Shown here: piece after piece, positions 45,762 to 54,183 of the stretch | Numbering within the stretch: position 1 is the stretch's first letter | How the letters are laid out: every line of letters starts with the position of its first letter | Assembly: GCF_003149045.1 (NCBI RefSeq) | Contig: NZ_QGDU01000012.1 | Span: forward strand, 32,976 to 96,975 | Direction of reading: 5' to 3' | Length of the DNA: 64,000 bases | Origin: Fibrobacter sp. UWR4 | GTDB lineage: Bacteria; Fibrobacterota; Fibrobacteria; Fibrobacterales; Fibrobacteraceae | Translations under genes and position numbers: made by a program | The notes under the pieces: model-generated | Database searches by the model: none | Told to the model about the DNA's origin: nothing | Seen by the model: the letters and a program-made list of their open reading frames with translations, nothing else

Positions 45762-46547
45762 TTATTTTCCGAACCACTTGGCCTGGATTTCAGCGAACTT
45801 GCCGTCGGCCTGCATAGCCTTGATGGTTTCGTTCACGGCGTCGCGGAGAGCCTGGTCCTTCTTGCGGAAGCCGATAGCGTAGACTTCATCGCTGAGGCCT
45901 TCTTCAAGGACAACGAAATCCTTGGCGTTGGAAGCAATCCAGTACTTGGCAACAATTTCATCCAGGAACACGGCGTCAACACCGCCCTTGTCCAGATCCA
46001 TCATAGCAGTCTGGTTGTCGTCAAAGGGAACGATTTCCTTGGCAGCCTGGCCTGCGTCGGAAGCTTCCAAAAGCTTCTGGGCGGTGGAACCGTTCTGCAC
46101 GGCAATCTTCTTGCCAGCGAGAGCAGCGAGGTTAGCAAGAGCCTTGTCCTTCACGGAGAAAATCATACGGTTCTTGAGGTAGGCATCGCTGAGATTCATA
46201 GCAGCTGCACGGGCAGAGTCAACACTCATACCGTTCCAAATGCAGTCAATCTTTCCCGTATTCAATTCCTGTTCCTTTGCATCCCAGGAAATGGGCTGAG
46301 TTTTCAGTTTCACACCAAGACGGGTTGCCACTTCGTTAGCCAAATCAATATCGAAACCGACAATGTTGTTGTCCTTGTCGCGGAAGCCCATGGGCGGGAA
46401 AGAGTCGTCCAGACCAAGCACGAATTCACCAGCATTTTTTACTTTTTCCAGAGAAACATCGACCTGAGCCTGATTGTCCTTATTTTCATTGCAGCCAGTA
46501 AAAACGAGAGCAGCGGCAACAGCCAATCCTGCAAAAAGCTTTTTCAT
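45762..46547 (-). CDS. Amino-acid ABC transporter substrate-binding lipoprotein
   Basis: A 261-residue lipoprotein started at MKKLFAGLAVAAALVFTGC (46547), with AAGGAG upstream; the frame opens 12 codons earlier without it. The fold is the SBP family 3 (PF00497): FVLGLDDSFPPMGFRDKDN, VGFDIDLANEVATRLGV, CIWNGMSVDSARA, IAVQNGSTAQKLLE. It should bind a polar amino acid and deliver it to the permease. Substrate cannot be named; the ligand-site Arg position is present in the DSARA region. Confidence 0.92.
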   Translation of the reverse strand: MKKLFAGLAVAAALVFTGCNENKDNQAQVDVSLEKVKNAGEFVLGLDDSFPPMGFRDKDNNIVGFDIDLANEVATRLGVKLKTQPISWDAKEQELNTGKIDCIWNGMSVDSARAAAMNLSDAYLKNRMIFSVKDKALANLAALAGKKIAVQNGSTAQKLLEASDAGQAAKEIVPFDDNQTAMMDLDKGGVDAVFLDEIVAKYWIASNAKDFVVLEEGLSDEVYAIGFRKKDQALRDAVNETIKAMQADGKFAEIQAKWFGK

Positions 46548-46617
46548 ATAGTCTCCTTGTTTATTTTCCCTAAATTTAGTCAAAAATAAATTCTTAGATT
46601 ATGGCGAAAGGTTTACT

Positions 46618-48306
46618 ATGGCAAATTCCAGCGTTTTTCAAAATCAGGGCTGGTGGAAGCACACCATCGCCTATGAAATTTATCCCAGCAGTTTTCAAGA
46701 TAGTAACGGCGATGGCTATGGCGACATTAACGGCATCACCAGTCGTCTGGATTATTTGAAGTCCCTGCAGGTAGGGGCGATTTGGCTCACCCCCGTATAC
46801 GCCTCCCCTATGGTAGATAACGGTTATGACGTTTCCGATTTCTACAAGATAAACCCTCTATACGGAACTATGGAGGATATGGATCGTTTAATTGCTGAAG
46901 CGGATAAGCGCAATATCAAGATTGTCATGGACTTGGTTTTTAACCATACTTCGGAAGAATGCGAATGGTTTAAGGAATCCCGAAAAAGCCGCAACAATCC
47001 CAAAAGCGATTGGTACATCTGGAAAGACGGCATCCCAAGTAAAGACGGAACCGGACATGAACCCCCTAACAACTGGCGAAGTATTTTCGGGGTTCCCGCA
47101 TGGACCTGGTGCGAGGAACGTAAGCAATATTACCTCCACACCTTCGCCACACAGCAGCCGGACTTAAACTGGGAAAATCCCGATGTGCGAAAAGCGCTAT
47201 ACGATATTGCCAACTTCTGGATCAATAAAGGCGTAGGCGGATTTAGAATTGACGCCATTCCCTACATCAAGAAACCACCTCATTTCGCAAGCGGCAAACC
47301 CGATGCTGGTGACGGGATGGTCAGTATTCATACCATGACCGTAAACACCGATGGAATCCTTGATTTCCTTCAGGAATTTAAAGCTAATGTGACTGAAGGG
47401 AAAAATGTCTTTACAGTAGCGGAAGCGAACGGCGTCGGTCCCGAGGATTTAAAATACTGGGTTGGCGATAAGGGCGCATTTGACATGCTCTTTGAATTCG
47501 GGCACCTTCATGATATAGAAATCTGGTGCAAGCCCACCCCCTTCGGCATTATGGATTTCAAGAAAGCCCTACTGGCAAGCCAGAAGGCGACAGCAAAAAA
47601 TGGTTGGTACCCCGTATTCTTCGAGAACCACGACAAGCCTCGCTGCGTCCACAATTTTTTCAGTCCACAAGTAGCGAACAATCCTATTATAAACAAACTT
47701 GCAGCAAAGGCCTTGGCGATTTTAATGACCACCTTACGAGGGACTCCCTTCTTCTTTGAGGGTCAAGAAATTGGCATGACCAACGTGAAATGGAATTCCA
47801 TTGACAAGTACGACGAACTGAATACAATAGCTCAGTACAATCTGGCCCTTTCTGAAGGTTTCGACAACAACCAGGCAATGGATTTCGTCAATCGGTTCAG
47901 CCGAGATAACGCACGAACACCGATGCAATGGAACAGCGGTCCAAACGCAGGCTTTACCACAGGCAAGCCCTGGCTTAGTATCAACGAAAATTTCGTTACA
48001 CTGAACGTCGCTAATGAAGAACAGGATAAAAATTCCGTCCTGAATTTTTATCGGACATTAATAGAACTTCGTCAGAACTCCACAGCACTGAATGGTGGCG
48101 AACTGGAAATCATTCTGGAGGAGCATCCGCAAGTGATTGGATACAAGCGCGGCGAATACACTATTTTAATAAACATGGACGAAGCAGAAGTTTCCCTGGA
48201 GCCAGGCCTTTTCACTGTAAAAGAAAGGATCATCTCCAACTATGGAGACAACCCTTCTTCAAATACATTGCAACCTCTGGAAGCTGTTATTCTTAAAGCA
48301 AATTAA
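46618..48306 (+). CDS. GH13 alpha-glucosidase / oligo-1,6-glucosidase-like enzyme
   Basis: A 562-residue cytoplasmic enzyme without signal peptide. It is a GH13 (subfamily 31-like) glucosidase: WWKHTIAYEIYPSSFQDSNG at the N-terminus, VMDLVFNHTS, GGFRIDAIPYI with nucleophile Asp212, acid/base Glu269 in TVAEANG, and Asp339 in FENHDKPR. RTPMQWNSG occurs in the C-terminal third. Such enzymes cut alpha-1,6 or alpha-1,4 glucosidic bonds in short oligosaccharides; some act on trehalose or isomerise sucrose. Exact specificity is not decided here. Its last four bases overlap the convergent hydrolase gene. Confidence 0.88.
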   Translation: MANSSVFQNQGWWKHTIAYEIYPSSFQDSNGDGYGDINGITSRLDYLKSLQVGAIWLTPVYASPMVDNGYDVSDFYKINPLYGTMEDMDRLIAEADKRNIKIVMDLVFNHTSEECEWFKESRKSRNNPKSDWYIWKDGIPSKDGTGHEPPNNWRSIFGVPAWTWCEERKQYYLHTFATQQPDLNWENPDVRKALYDIANFWINKGVGGFRIDAIPYIKKPPHFASGKPDAGDGMVSIHTMTVNTDGILDFLQEFKANVTEGKNVFTVAEANGVGPEDLKYWVGDKGAFDMLFEFGHLHDIEIWCKPTPFGIMDFKKALLASQKATAKNGWYPVFFENHDKPRCVHNFFSPQVANNPIINKLAAKALAILMTTLRGTPFFFEGQEIGMTNVKWNSIDKYDELNTIAQYNLALSEGFDNNQAMDFVNRFSRDNARTPMQWNSGPNAGFTTGKPWLSINENFVTLNVANEEQDKNSVLNFYRTLIELRQNSTALNGGELEIILEEHPQVIGYKRGEYTILINMDEAEVSLEPGLFTVKERIISNYGDNPSSNTLQPLEAVILKAN

Positions 48307-49130
48307 TTCTTTTTCAAGAATTCCAGAATACGTTCCTTATAATCCTTGGCTTCGTCAAATACGGCGTGGCCATTTTCTGTATAGGTATAGAATTCGCAAG
48401 GAACATTTTCCGCCTTCAGTTTTTCCGCAATCTTTACGGAGGCTTCGTAAGTCACCACATGATCAAGGCCAGCTCCAATGACAAATGTGGAACTCTTGAT
48501 TTTCCCAAGATTGTCATAGGTATCCATACCGGCACACGCTTCGGCAGTAATGGCAAAACGGAGCAATTCTCCCGGAGTCAAATTCTTGTACATCATCAGA
48601 AGAGCTCGACGATAACGTTGCAGAAACGCAGGAGTAAACGCATTGTCAATAAAATCCGAAACGAGATCATCCCCGCGTCCCTCACGAGCCATTTTAGCCC
48701 AGTTGCCGATTACATCAAGCTGCAACGGCTCTGCCCTGGACGAACTGGATGCAAGAACCAAATGGTCAACCAATTCGGGATATTCAATAGCAATATGCTG
48801 GGCAATCATTCCGCCCTGGGACGTTCCCAGTACATCAGCATGTTCAAGCCCCAGCGCCTTCATCACCATTGCGGTATCTCTCGCCATTTCCGACACCGAA
48901 TAGACATCCGGCATATTCTTTCGACGATCAAAGAGATAAATGGTGTAATCGTCCTTGAAAATCTTATATGCAGTTTCAATCGACGAAGCGGAATTCATTA
49001 CACTACGAAGACTAAGTCCCGGAATAATGACAAAAACCTTTGCGCCATTTCCAAAAACAGCATATTCCATTTCGACATCAGCACCGTCCACGGCACCACC
49101 AGGAACACAAATTTTTTTCAGTTCAGCCAT
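48303..49130 (-). CDS. Alpha/beta hydrolase
   Basis: A 275-residue soluble hydrolase started at MAELKKICVPGGAVD (49130), with GGGAGG upstream. Nucleophile elbow GTSQGG (about residue 97), oxyanion segment IPGLSLRS, likely acid Asp in VIGAGLDHVV and His in ENGHAVFDE. It is of the BioH/haloperoxidase-like single-domain type. No signal peptide. Substrate unknown. The GGDEF gene upstream ends 21 bases before its start, so the two may be co-transcribed. Confidence 0.8.
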   Translation of the reverse strand: MAELKKICVPGGAVDGADVEMEYAVFGNGAKVFVIIPGLSLRSVMNSASSIETAYKIFKDDYTIYLFDRRKNMPDVYSVSEMARDTAMVMKALGLEHADVLGTSQGGMIAQHIAIEYPELVDHLVLASSSSRAEPLQLDVIGNWAKMAREGRGDDLVSDFIDNAFTPAFLQRYRRALLMMYKNLTPGELLRFAITAEACAGMDTYDNLGKIKSSTFVIGAGLDHVVTYEASVKIAEKLKAENVPCEFYTYTENGHAVFDEAKDYKERILEFLKKN

Positions 49131-49151
49131 AAAAGCCTCCCTTAACAATTT

Positions 49152-50903
49152 TTAAAGGACTACGACTTTATTCTTACCCGTACGCTTTGCATGATAGAGA
49201 GCATCATCTACTCGAACACAAATAGAGTCCACTGTATCGCCCTTCTTCATTTCAGTTGCACCAAGACTAATGGTCTTTCTGCCAACGGCGGGGAACTCAA
49301 TCTGAGCAAAGCCCGTACGCACAACTTCAGCAAATTCAACAGCTTCCTTCAAGCCCATGTCGGGAAGCATGATCATAAATTCTTCACCACCCCAACGGCC
49401 AGCATCTGCATCAGGAGCATTTTCAAAGGACGCAACCTGAATCTGTTTGGAAAGGCCTTCAATCACGTTATCGCCTTCCTTATGGCCATAGGTATCGTTC
49501 ACCGACTTGAAGTTATCAATGTCGATCATGACCAAGGACATCTTGCCATTGGGATTTTCTGCAAAACGCTGTTCAATTCTACGTTGAATTTCACCACGAT
49601 TATACAAGCCAGTCAAGGCATCCGTAATGGAGTTCTTGGTCATCTTGTTGTACATTTCCACCAGTTCAGCAGAAGACACGTTGGTAAAGTTTGCCAGACG
49701 AGTAATAATGGAAACCTTTCCTGCGCGAGTACCATCGCTTACAACAGCAGATTTCATCTTGGAAGTATCAGCCTTGCCCTCACGCATTCCAACAGCAACA
49801 ATAGTCACATTGTGTAGCTTTACAGCATTACGGGAACGCAGAATTTCACCAGCACAATAGCATCCATAAGTCGGCGCAATAAAGTCAAAAGGAGCTGTTT
49901 CCTTATTAACATCATCATCGCCCCAGAAGGTTCTTCTAGCCATGCTGGAATACAGGTAGATTGCCTGGGGGCAGAAATTCGTCAACTTAGTTGTTCCCAA
50001 CTTGACGCTATCCATAATCGCCTGGGGATCCCCATAGGCAATCTTTGCGGTTATACCGCGCCTCAAATCGGATGCCAGCAACAGAGCGCCCTGTTCCGAG
50101 CAAGCCATGGGAGAACGCAAGAGATATTCCCCATCTTCATTATAGAAGAGAGGAAATTCCAAGGTATTGTGGAAGAAATAGTAATCGTTCTGGATGTTCA
50201 GGTACTTGGAATAAGCCTTAAATGCAGGTTGTCCATCCAGTTCACACAGAATATTCCCCTGAACCTTGGTCACTTCAAAAGGTCTTCCCAACGGTTTCCA
50301 ACCAGAAATCTTGGCGGTTTCTATATACAGGTCATCACCGCCATAAAGCAGGCAAACCACAGATTCCGAAGAGAAACCATACCTATTGGAGAACACATAA
50401 GTGGAACTTTCGTCACTGGCTGCACCAGCCAGACCACCAAAAATATGAACGTCTCCCCTAGCTTTTTCCAGGCCCTTACAGAAGCCTGTCAAAGAAAGAT
50501 TAGGTGAAGCCACCAAAAGTTCAACAGCCTTTACCCAAGGACGCTTATCAATTTCACGAATAAGATCGGAAGCTACCGGACCTGCAGAATCCGCATTCAG
50601 GACATACTGCAGGATTCCTACACGGGTTGATTCCTGTTCCAGGACAGTACAACAGATGGTCACTGTCTTTCCGGAAAACCCACCGTTCACAACACTGCCT
50701 GCGCAGGACCCACCTACACAGAACGCATCAGGAAAAGCATCAACAATAGCATTGCAAACAAAACTCAGCTTTTTAAAATCCGAAAGTTCCGAAAAAACAT
50801 GGAACAGCAACTTAATAGGCTTGTTCCCGCGGAACTTGCCCAAACGTTGAAGCAGATCGTTCAACTGCGCCGGATTTTCGTATGCAAACTGAAGTTGTTT
50901 CAT
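49152..50903 (-). CDS. FIST-domain sensor with C-terminal GGDEF diguanylate cyclase
   Basis: A 583-residue cytoplasmic protein. FIST_N (about 25-215, with FCVGGSCAGSV and HIFGGLAGAASDE) and FIST_C (about 225-380, with PTYGCYCAGEI) form a putative small-ligand sensor, often thought to bind amino acids. A linker helix leads to a GGDEF domain (about 415-583) with SITDALTGLYNR and an active-site GGEEF near residue 503, so it should make cyclic di-GMP. The product-inhibition RxxD motif normally found just before is absent (NAPDADAGRW). Direct FIST-GGDEF fusion links a ligand to c-di-GMP without a membrane sensor. Confidence 0.85.
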   Translation of the reverse strand: MKQLQFAYENPAQLNDLLQRLGKFRGNKPIKLLFHVFSELSDFKKLSFVCNAIVDAFPDAFCVGGSCAGSVVNGGFSGKTVTICCTVLEQESTRVGILQYVLNADSAGPVASDLIREIDKRPWVKAVELLVASPNLSLTGFCKGLEKARGDVHIFGGLAGAASDESSTYVFSNRYGFSSESVVCLLYGGDDLYIETAKISGWKPLGRPFEVTKVQGNILCELDGQPAFKAYSKYLNIQNDYYFFHNTLEFPLFYNEDGEYLLRSPMACSEQGALLLASDLRRGITAKIAYGDPQAIMDSVKLGTTKLTNFCPQAIYLYSSMARRTFWGDDDVNKETAPFDFIAPTYGCYCAGEILRSRNAVKLHNVTIVAVGMREGKADTSKMKSAVVSDGTRAGKVSIITRLANFTNVSSAELVEMYNKMTKNSITDALTGLYNRGEIQRRIEQRFAENPNGKMSLVMIDIDNFKSVNDTYGHKEGDNVIEGLSKQIQVASFENAPDADAGRWGGEEFMIMLPDMGLKEAVEFAEVVRTGFAQIEFPAVGRKTISLGATEMKKGDTVDSICVRVDDALYHAKRTGKNKVVVL

Positions 50904-50949
50904 TATCTCGTTTTAGTTTTACATTTTTAAAGATAACAAAACTATTTTA

Positions 50950-51663
50950 CTAACAATCGTTTAATTTCCATCCACAATCATTATGATAGATCATTTGGCG
51001 GGTCATACCACCATCGATGCAGATATTCTCACCTGTTATAAAGCCGGCCTTATCTGAGGCGAGAAACAGAACCATATTGGAAATGTCCAGGGGATTTCCT
51101 ACACGGCCTGCGGGCTGTTGAGTGGCATCAGGGCCTTCATATTCCGTAAAATTCGTATCGATCCATCCCGGCGAGATGGAATTCACTCGAATCTTGCCAG
51201 CAAAGCTTACCGCAAGAGCATGAGTGAGAGCAGCAATGCCGCCCTTGGCCGCCGTATAGCTTTCGGTCTGCGGCTGACTCATGCGATCGCGGGAAGATGA
51301 AATGTTGATGATGGAAGCGCATGCCCCAAAGTGGGGAGCAAAGAGTTTGGCCAGGTAAAAAGGTGCAGTCACCCCAACGGCCATAGCATAGCTGAACTCC
51401 TCATAGGAGCATTCGTCGATGCCTTTCATCAGGGGCAGGGCATTGTTCACCAGCACGTCGACGCGGCCATATTCTTCAATGACAAAGGCTGCAAATTCTT
51501 CAAGAACTTCTTTCTTGGAAAGGTCTCCTACAAAGCAGGGATTTTCTCGAATGTCAATAAGGGCAACCCTAGCCCCTTCCTTTTCGAATTCACTAACGAT
51601 AGTCTTACCGATGCCGTGTGCACCGCCCGTCACAACGATTACTTTATCCTTAAATTCGTTCAT
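50950..51663 (-). CDS. Short-chain dehydrogenase/reductase
   Basis: A 237-residue SDR started at MNEFKDKVIVVTGG (51663). Cofactor motif TGGAHGIG (residues 12-19), NNALP, catalytic Ser in NISSSRDRM and YTAAK (Tyr/Lys), PGWIDT after the active site. The Asp/Arg after strand two (VALIDIRENP) suggests preference for NAD(H). It is a classical soluble SDR; the substrate is unknown. The neighbour downstream is the FIST-GGDEF gene, 46 bases on. Confidence 0.87.
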   Translation of the reverse strand: MNEFKDKVIVVTGGAHGIGKTIVSEFEKEGARVALIDIRENPCFVGDLSKKEVLEEFAAFVIEEYGRVDVLVNNALPLMKGIDECSYEEFSYAMAVGVTAPFYLAKLFAPHFGACASIINISSSRDRMSQPQTESYTAAKGGIAALTHALAVSFAGKIRVNSISPGWIDTNFTEYEGPDATQQPAGRVGNPLDISNMVLFLASDKAGFITGENICIDGGMTRQMIYHNDCGWKLNDC

Positions 51664-51677
51664 TGTAATTCCCAATT

Positions 51678-52268
51678 TTATTCAGCCAGGCGATATCTAT
51701 CAGCCGAAAAAATCTGAATCAAAATATCACCCTGATAAACCGTATAATATTCCTGTTTGACAAATGCGGCGTTATATTTTTTTGAACTCACCATAAATGT
51801 GGAACCGCTGTTAAACATCAAGTGGTAAGAGGTTCCACTTTTTGACCCATGAGACCTATATTTATCGATGACGAATTCCTTATGGAGTTTAGGTTCCGCC
51901 TTTAACCTTGTAGGAAAATCCAGGTTAGGGGCAATAGAGGCCACTAATCCTACAACAGGAAGCACAACGAGCGAGCTTGTCAAATTCCATTTTTTGTGTT
52001 TCTCTTCAAACTTTTGAAACCTGTATTTGAGGGCAATGTAAATGCAAATTGCTATTCCAAATGTGACGGCAAGTACTGCGGAAGCGTCCTGGATGACTTC
52101 ATAATTTTCATACAAAACCAGCAACTTTAAAAATTCATCGTTGATAACATATCCAAGACTCGGCAAGGACTGAATTTTCAAAGTCGTAACAAGAAAGATT
52201 GTACAACAAATCGCAATCACCGCGGCATAGGCGGTAACAAAACGATCTTTAAAAATGCGTTTTTTCAT
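51678..52268 (-). CDS. Unknown membrane protein
   Basis: A 196-residue protein with three hydrophobic helices (about 12-30, 62-82, 98-116) and a C-terminal 75-residue soluble part (KLHKEFVIDKYRSHGSKSG onwards) of beta character. I do not recognise the family. The next gene (SDR) starts 14 bases later on the same strand. Divergent from the U32-like gene. Confidence 0.65.
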   Translation of the reverse strand: MKKRIFKDRFVTAYAAVIAICCTIFLVTTLKIQSLPSLGYVINDEFLKLLVLYENYEVIQDASAVLAVTFGIAICIYIALKYRFQKFEEKHKKWNLTSSLVVLPVVGLVASIAPNLDFPTRLKAEPKLHKEFVIDKYRSHGSKSGTSYHLMFNSGSTFMVSSKKYNAAFVKQEYYTVYQGDILIQIFSADRYRLAE

Positions 52269-52354
52269 ACCATAGTAAATATAATTTCAAAGATTAGTGT
52301 TTTGAATTTGTCGCGACCATGTGATGCCTGCAGATATTCTATTTTTCTTTTCAA

Positions 52355-53239
52355 ATGAAAGTTTTTTACCATCTTCCCGGATTATTTGAGTTCTACGATT
52401 TGTACAAGGCGTTTTTGCCGCTGTTCCGTAAACATCGGGAATGGTTTTACGACTGGTGCGATATCGGTTCCATTTACGGCGCCCCCGCAGATTGCATCTG
52501 GGGAGGAGGCCGCGTAGGCTTTGGAGAAGAACCCGCAGAAAACGTTGTTGAATTGATGACGGAATTCGGAATTTCCGCACGACTTACGTTCAGCAATTCG
52601 TTACTGCGAGAAGAACATCTTTCGGATAGGCGATGCAACGAACTGTGCAGGATGCTTGAGAATAACAGCAACGGCATTATCGTTCATTCCGATTTGCTGC
52701 TGAATTATTTGCGGGCACAATACCAGGGCTTCTATTTCGTATCCTCCACCACGAAGGTGATTACGGACATCACGCAGCTTGTCGCAGAATTGAACCGTGA
52801 AGAATTTCGTTACGTTGTTCCGGATTTCAGGTTAAACAAGGAACTGGAAAGGTTCGCCCCGCTTACCGCCTCACAGAAACAGAAAGTGGAATTTCTCTGC
52901 AATGAATGCTGTTGGTTCGGCTGTACCGACCGCAAAAAATGCTACGAGAACGTGAGCCGCAAAAATCTCGGCGAAGACTGCGCAGATCACATCTGCAAAT
53001 CGCCTGGCGCAAAGATTGGCTACCGTTTTTCCGATGCCATGAAAAATCCGGGCTTCATCGGAATTGAAGACATTCAAAACATCTACGCACCAGCAGGTTT
53101 CTCTCAATTTAAAATCGAGGGTCGAGGACTAGGCAGCGCCCTCATCCTGGAATTTTTGCTTTACTACATGACCAAGCCGGAATACCAATTGAACGTGAGA
53201 GAAGAAATTTATCTGGACAGTACGCTGGATTTGTTCTAG
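52355..53239 (+). CDS. U32-like protein with a cysteine cluster
   Basis: A 294-residue soluble protein. The C-terminal third reads like the end of a U32 (collagenase-like/UbiU-UbiV-type) TIM barrel: GIEDIQNIYAPAGFSQFKIE then GRGL. Before it lies a cysteine-rich stretch, ECCWFGCTDRKKCYE ... CADHIC, with six cysteines in about 35 residues, suggesting an iron-sulfur or zinc site. The N-terminal half (IGSIYGAPADCIWGGGRVG, ISARLTFSN) looks like the first half of such a barrel. Length is close to UbiV. Related proteins act in hydroxylation of quinones or tRNA; the reaction here is not known. The end overlaps the toxin gene by four bases. Confidence 0.5.
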   Translation: MKVFYHLPGLFEFYDLYKAFLPLFRKHREWFYDWCDIGSIYGAPADCIWGGGRVGFGEEPAENVVELMTEFGISARLTFSNSLLREEHLSDRRCNELCRMLENNSNGIIVHSDLLLNYLRAQYQGFYFVSSTTKVITDITQLVAELNREEFRYVVPDFRLNKELERFAPLTASQKQKVEFLCNECCWFGCTDRKKCYENVSRKNLGEDCADHICKSPGAKIGYRFSDAMKNPGFIGIEDIQNIYAPAGFSQFKIEGRGLGSALILEFLLYYMTKPEYQLNVREEIYLDSTLDLF

Positions 53240-53544
53240 GGAATCAAGAACTTCAAATAGTCCATTAGCCAATGCAGAATTCGAACAACATAAACGTCTC
53301 CAAGATGGACTCTATAGAAGACGATATAGTTATCCACGACAATATGTCTATAAAACTTTAGAGCAACATTCGTCGTCTCTAGATCGGAACCGAGCTCAGG
53401 AAATTCAGCAAGATCTTCATACGCTTCAATAATTTTCCTGACAACGTTCTTTGCAGCCTGCGGACTTTTCAATTTATTTTCAATATATTCCTTGACGTCG
53501 TCCAAATCCTCAACGGTTTTCGGAGACACATATACAACGGCCAT
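53236..53544 (-). CDS. ParE/RelE-family toxin
   Basis: A 102-residue toxin-like protein: VSPKTVEDLDDVKEYIENKL at the N-terminus, FPELGSDL, YRHIVVDNYIVFYRV and a C-terminal VVRILHW strand. This order is diagnostic of the RelE/ParE superfamily. The start codon follows the antitoxin stop with no gap, so translation is coupled. Whether it cuts mRNA or hits gyrase is not decidable; the length and RHIVVDN... region resemble ParE more. Confidence 0.85.
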   Translation of the reverse strand: MAVVYVSPKTVEDLDDVKEYIENKLKSPQAAKNVVRKIIEAYEDLAEFPELGSDLETTNVALKFYRHIVVDNYIVFYRVHLGDVYVVRILHWLMDYLKFLIP

Positions 53545-53790
53545 CTAGACCTCGTACTTTGCACGTACGTCAGCTGCAGCCAGCCAGCCAGATTCCTTTG
53601 CAGATTGTTCGCCTTCCTCCAAGGACTTCTGTAATTTATGTTCTGCGGTCAAGCGTTCATATTCCTTGATGTCTATGACAACAAAGCAACCTCGGCCGTT
53701 CTTAGTCAAGAATACAGGAGACCCCTCGGAAACATTCTGAAGGACCTCGTTATAGTTTCGCAAATCAGATACAGGCAGAATACACGGCAT
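53545..53790 (-). CDS. Phd/YefM-family antitoxin
   Basis: An 81-residue antitoxin started at MPCILPVSDLRNYNEV (53790), with GGAGG seven bases upstream; the open frame goes 21 codons further. It has the YefM pattern (SDLRNYNEVLQNVSEGSPVFLTKN region, VVIDIKEYERL) and a charged C-terminal tail that should wrap the toxin. It should bind its own promoter with the toxin. Confidence 0.87.
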   Translation of the reverse strand: MPCILPVSDLRNYNEVLQNVSEGSPVFLTKNGRGCFVVIDIKEYERLTAEHKLQKSLEEGEQSAKESGWLAAADVRAKYEV

Positions 53791-53906
53791 ACAAAACCTC
53801 CATTTCTCAATATACAAAATTTTAAGTAAAATTTTAAGTAAAATAAGACACAACTCAAAAATAATCTCGTTTTTTCGTTAGCTTTTTTATATTTGATATT
53901 GACATA

Positions 53907-54114
53907 GTTCGGCTTTGCGAAAGCGGGGCTGAACGAACGGATTTATAGAGTTTTTGCTCTTATTCTCAGCCCTGAAATTCACCACTTCAAGTATGCACGA
54001 GAATGAGGCAAGCGCTCACGTCCCTATTGGGGCGTGGGTCGTTTGTGCTTATTGTGCAGAAGGGTTGTGGTGACCCGCAGGGCTAATAGGCACTTTCGAC
54101 ACCACGCCTTTTTT
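53907..54114 (+). ncRNA. Structured RNA ahead of the restriction genes (candidate attenuator)
   Basis: A noncoding stretch with dense pairing. 5' part: GTTCGGC (53907-53913) can pair with GCTGAAC (53928-53934), or GGGCTGA (53926-53932) with TCAGCCC (53966-53972); these exclude each other. 3' part: GGCGTGGGTCG (54031-54041) pairs with CGACACCACGCC (54097-54108), 11 bp with one bulge. Inside, a UUU/UUU loop, then GTGCTTATT (54045-54053) with AATAGGCAC (54085-54093), 9 bp, then GGGT/ACCC (54062-54065, 54073-54076). Six T follow (54109-54114). ACGTCCC (54018-54024) can instead pair with GGGGCGT (54029-54035), taking away the lower stem. I do not recognise a known RNA family. Confidence 0.6.
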
Positions 54115-54183
54115 GTTTGCAAAGCCGGAGCCCTTTCGAATTTGAGTGGAAATGAAAACACTTTTATTTGGAAGGAATTCAAC

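Noticed and set aside
53907..54114. tmRNA, 6S or SRP RNA
   Set aside because: The GGGGCTGA start recalled tmRNA, but no tRNA-like end, tag frame or SRP apical motif is present.
54034..54183. An extra 50 codons at the N-terminus of the restriction subunit
   Set aside because: They would be encoded by the terminator-like RNA; the ATG at 54184 has a proper ribosome binding site and matches the family start.
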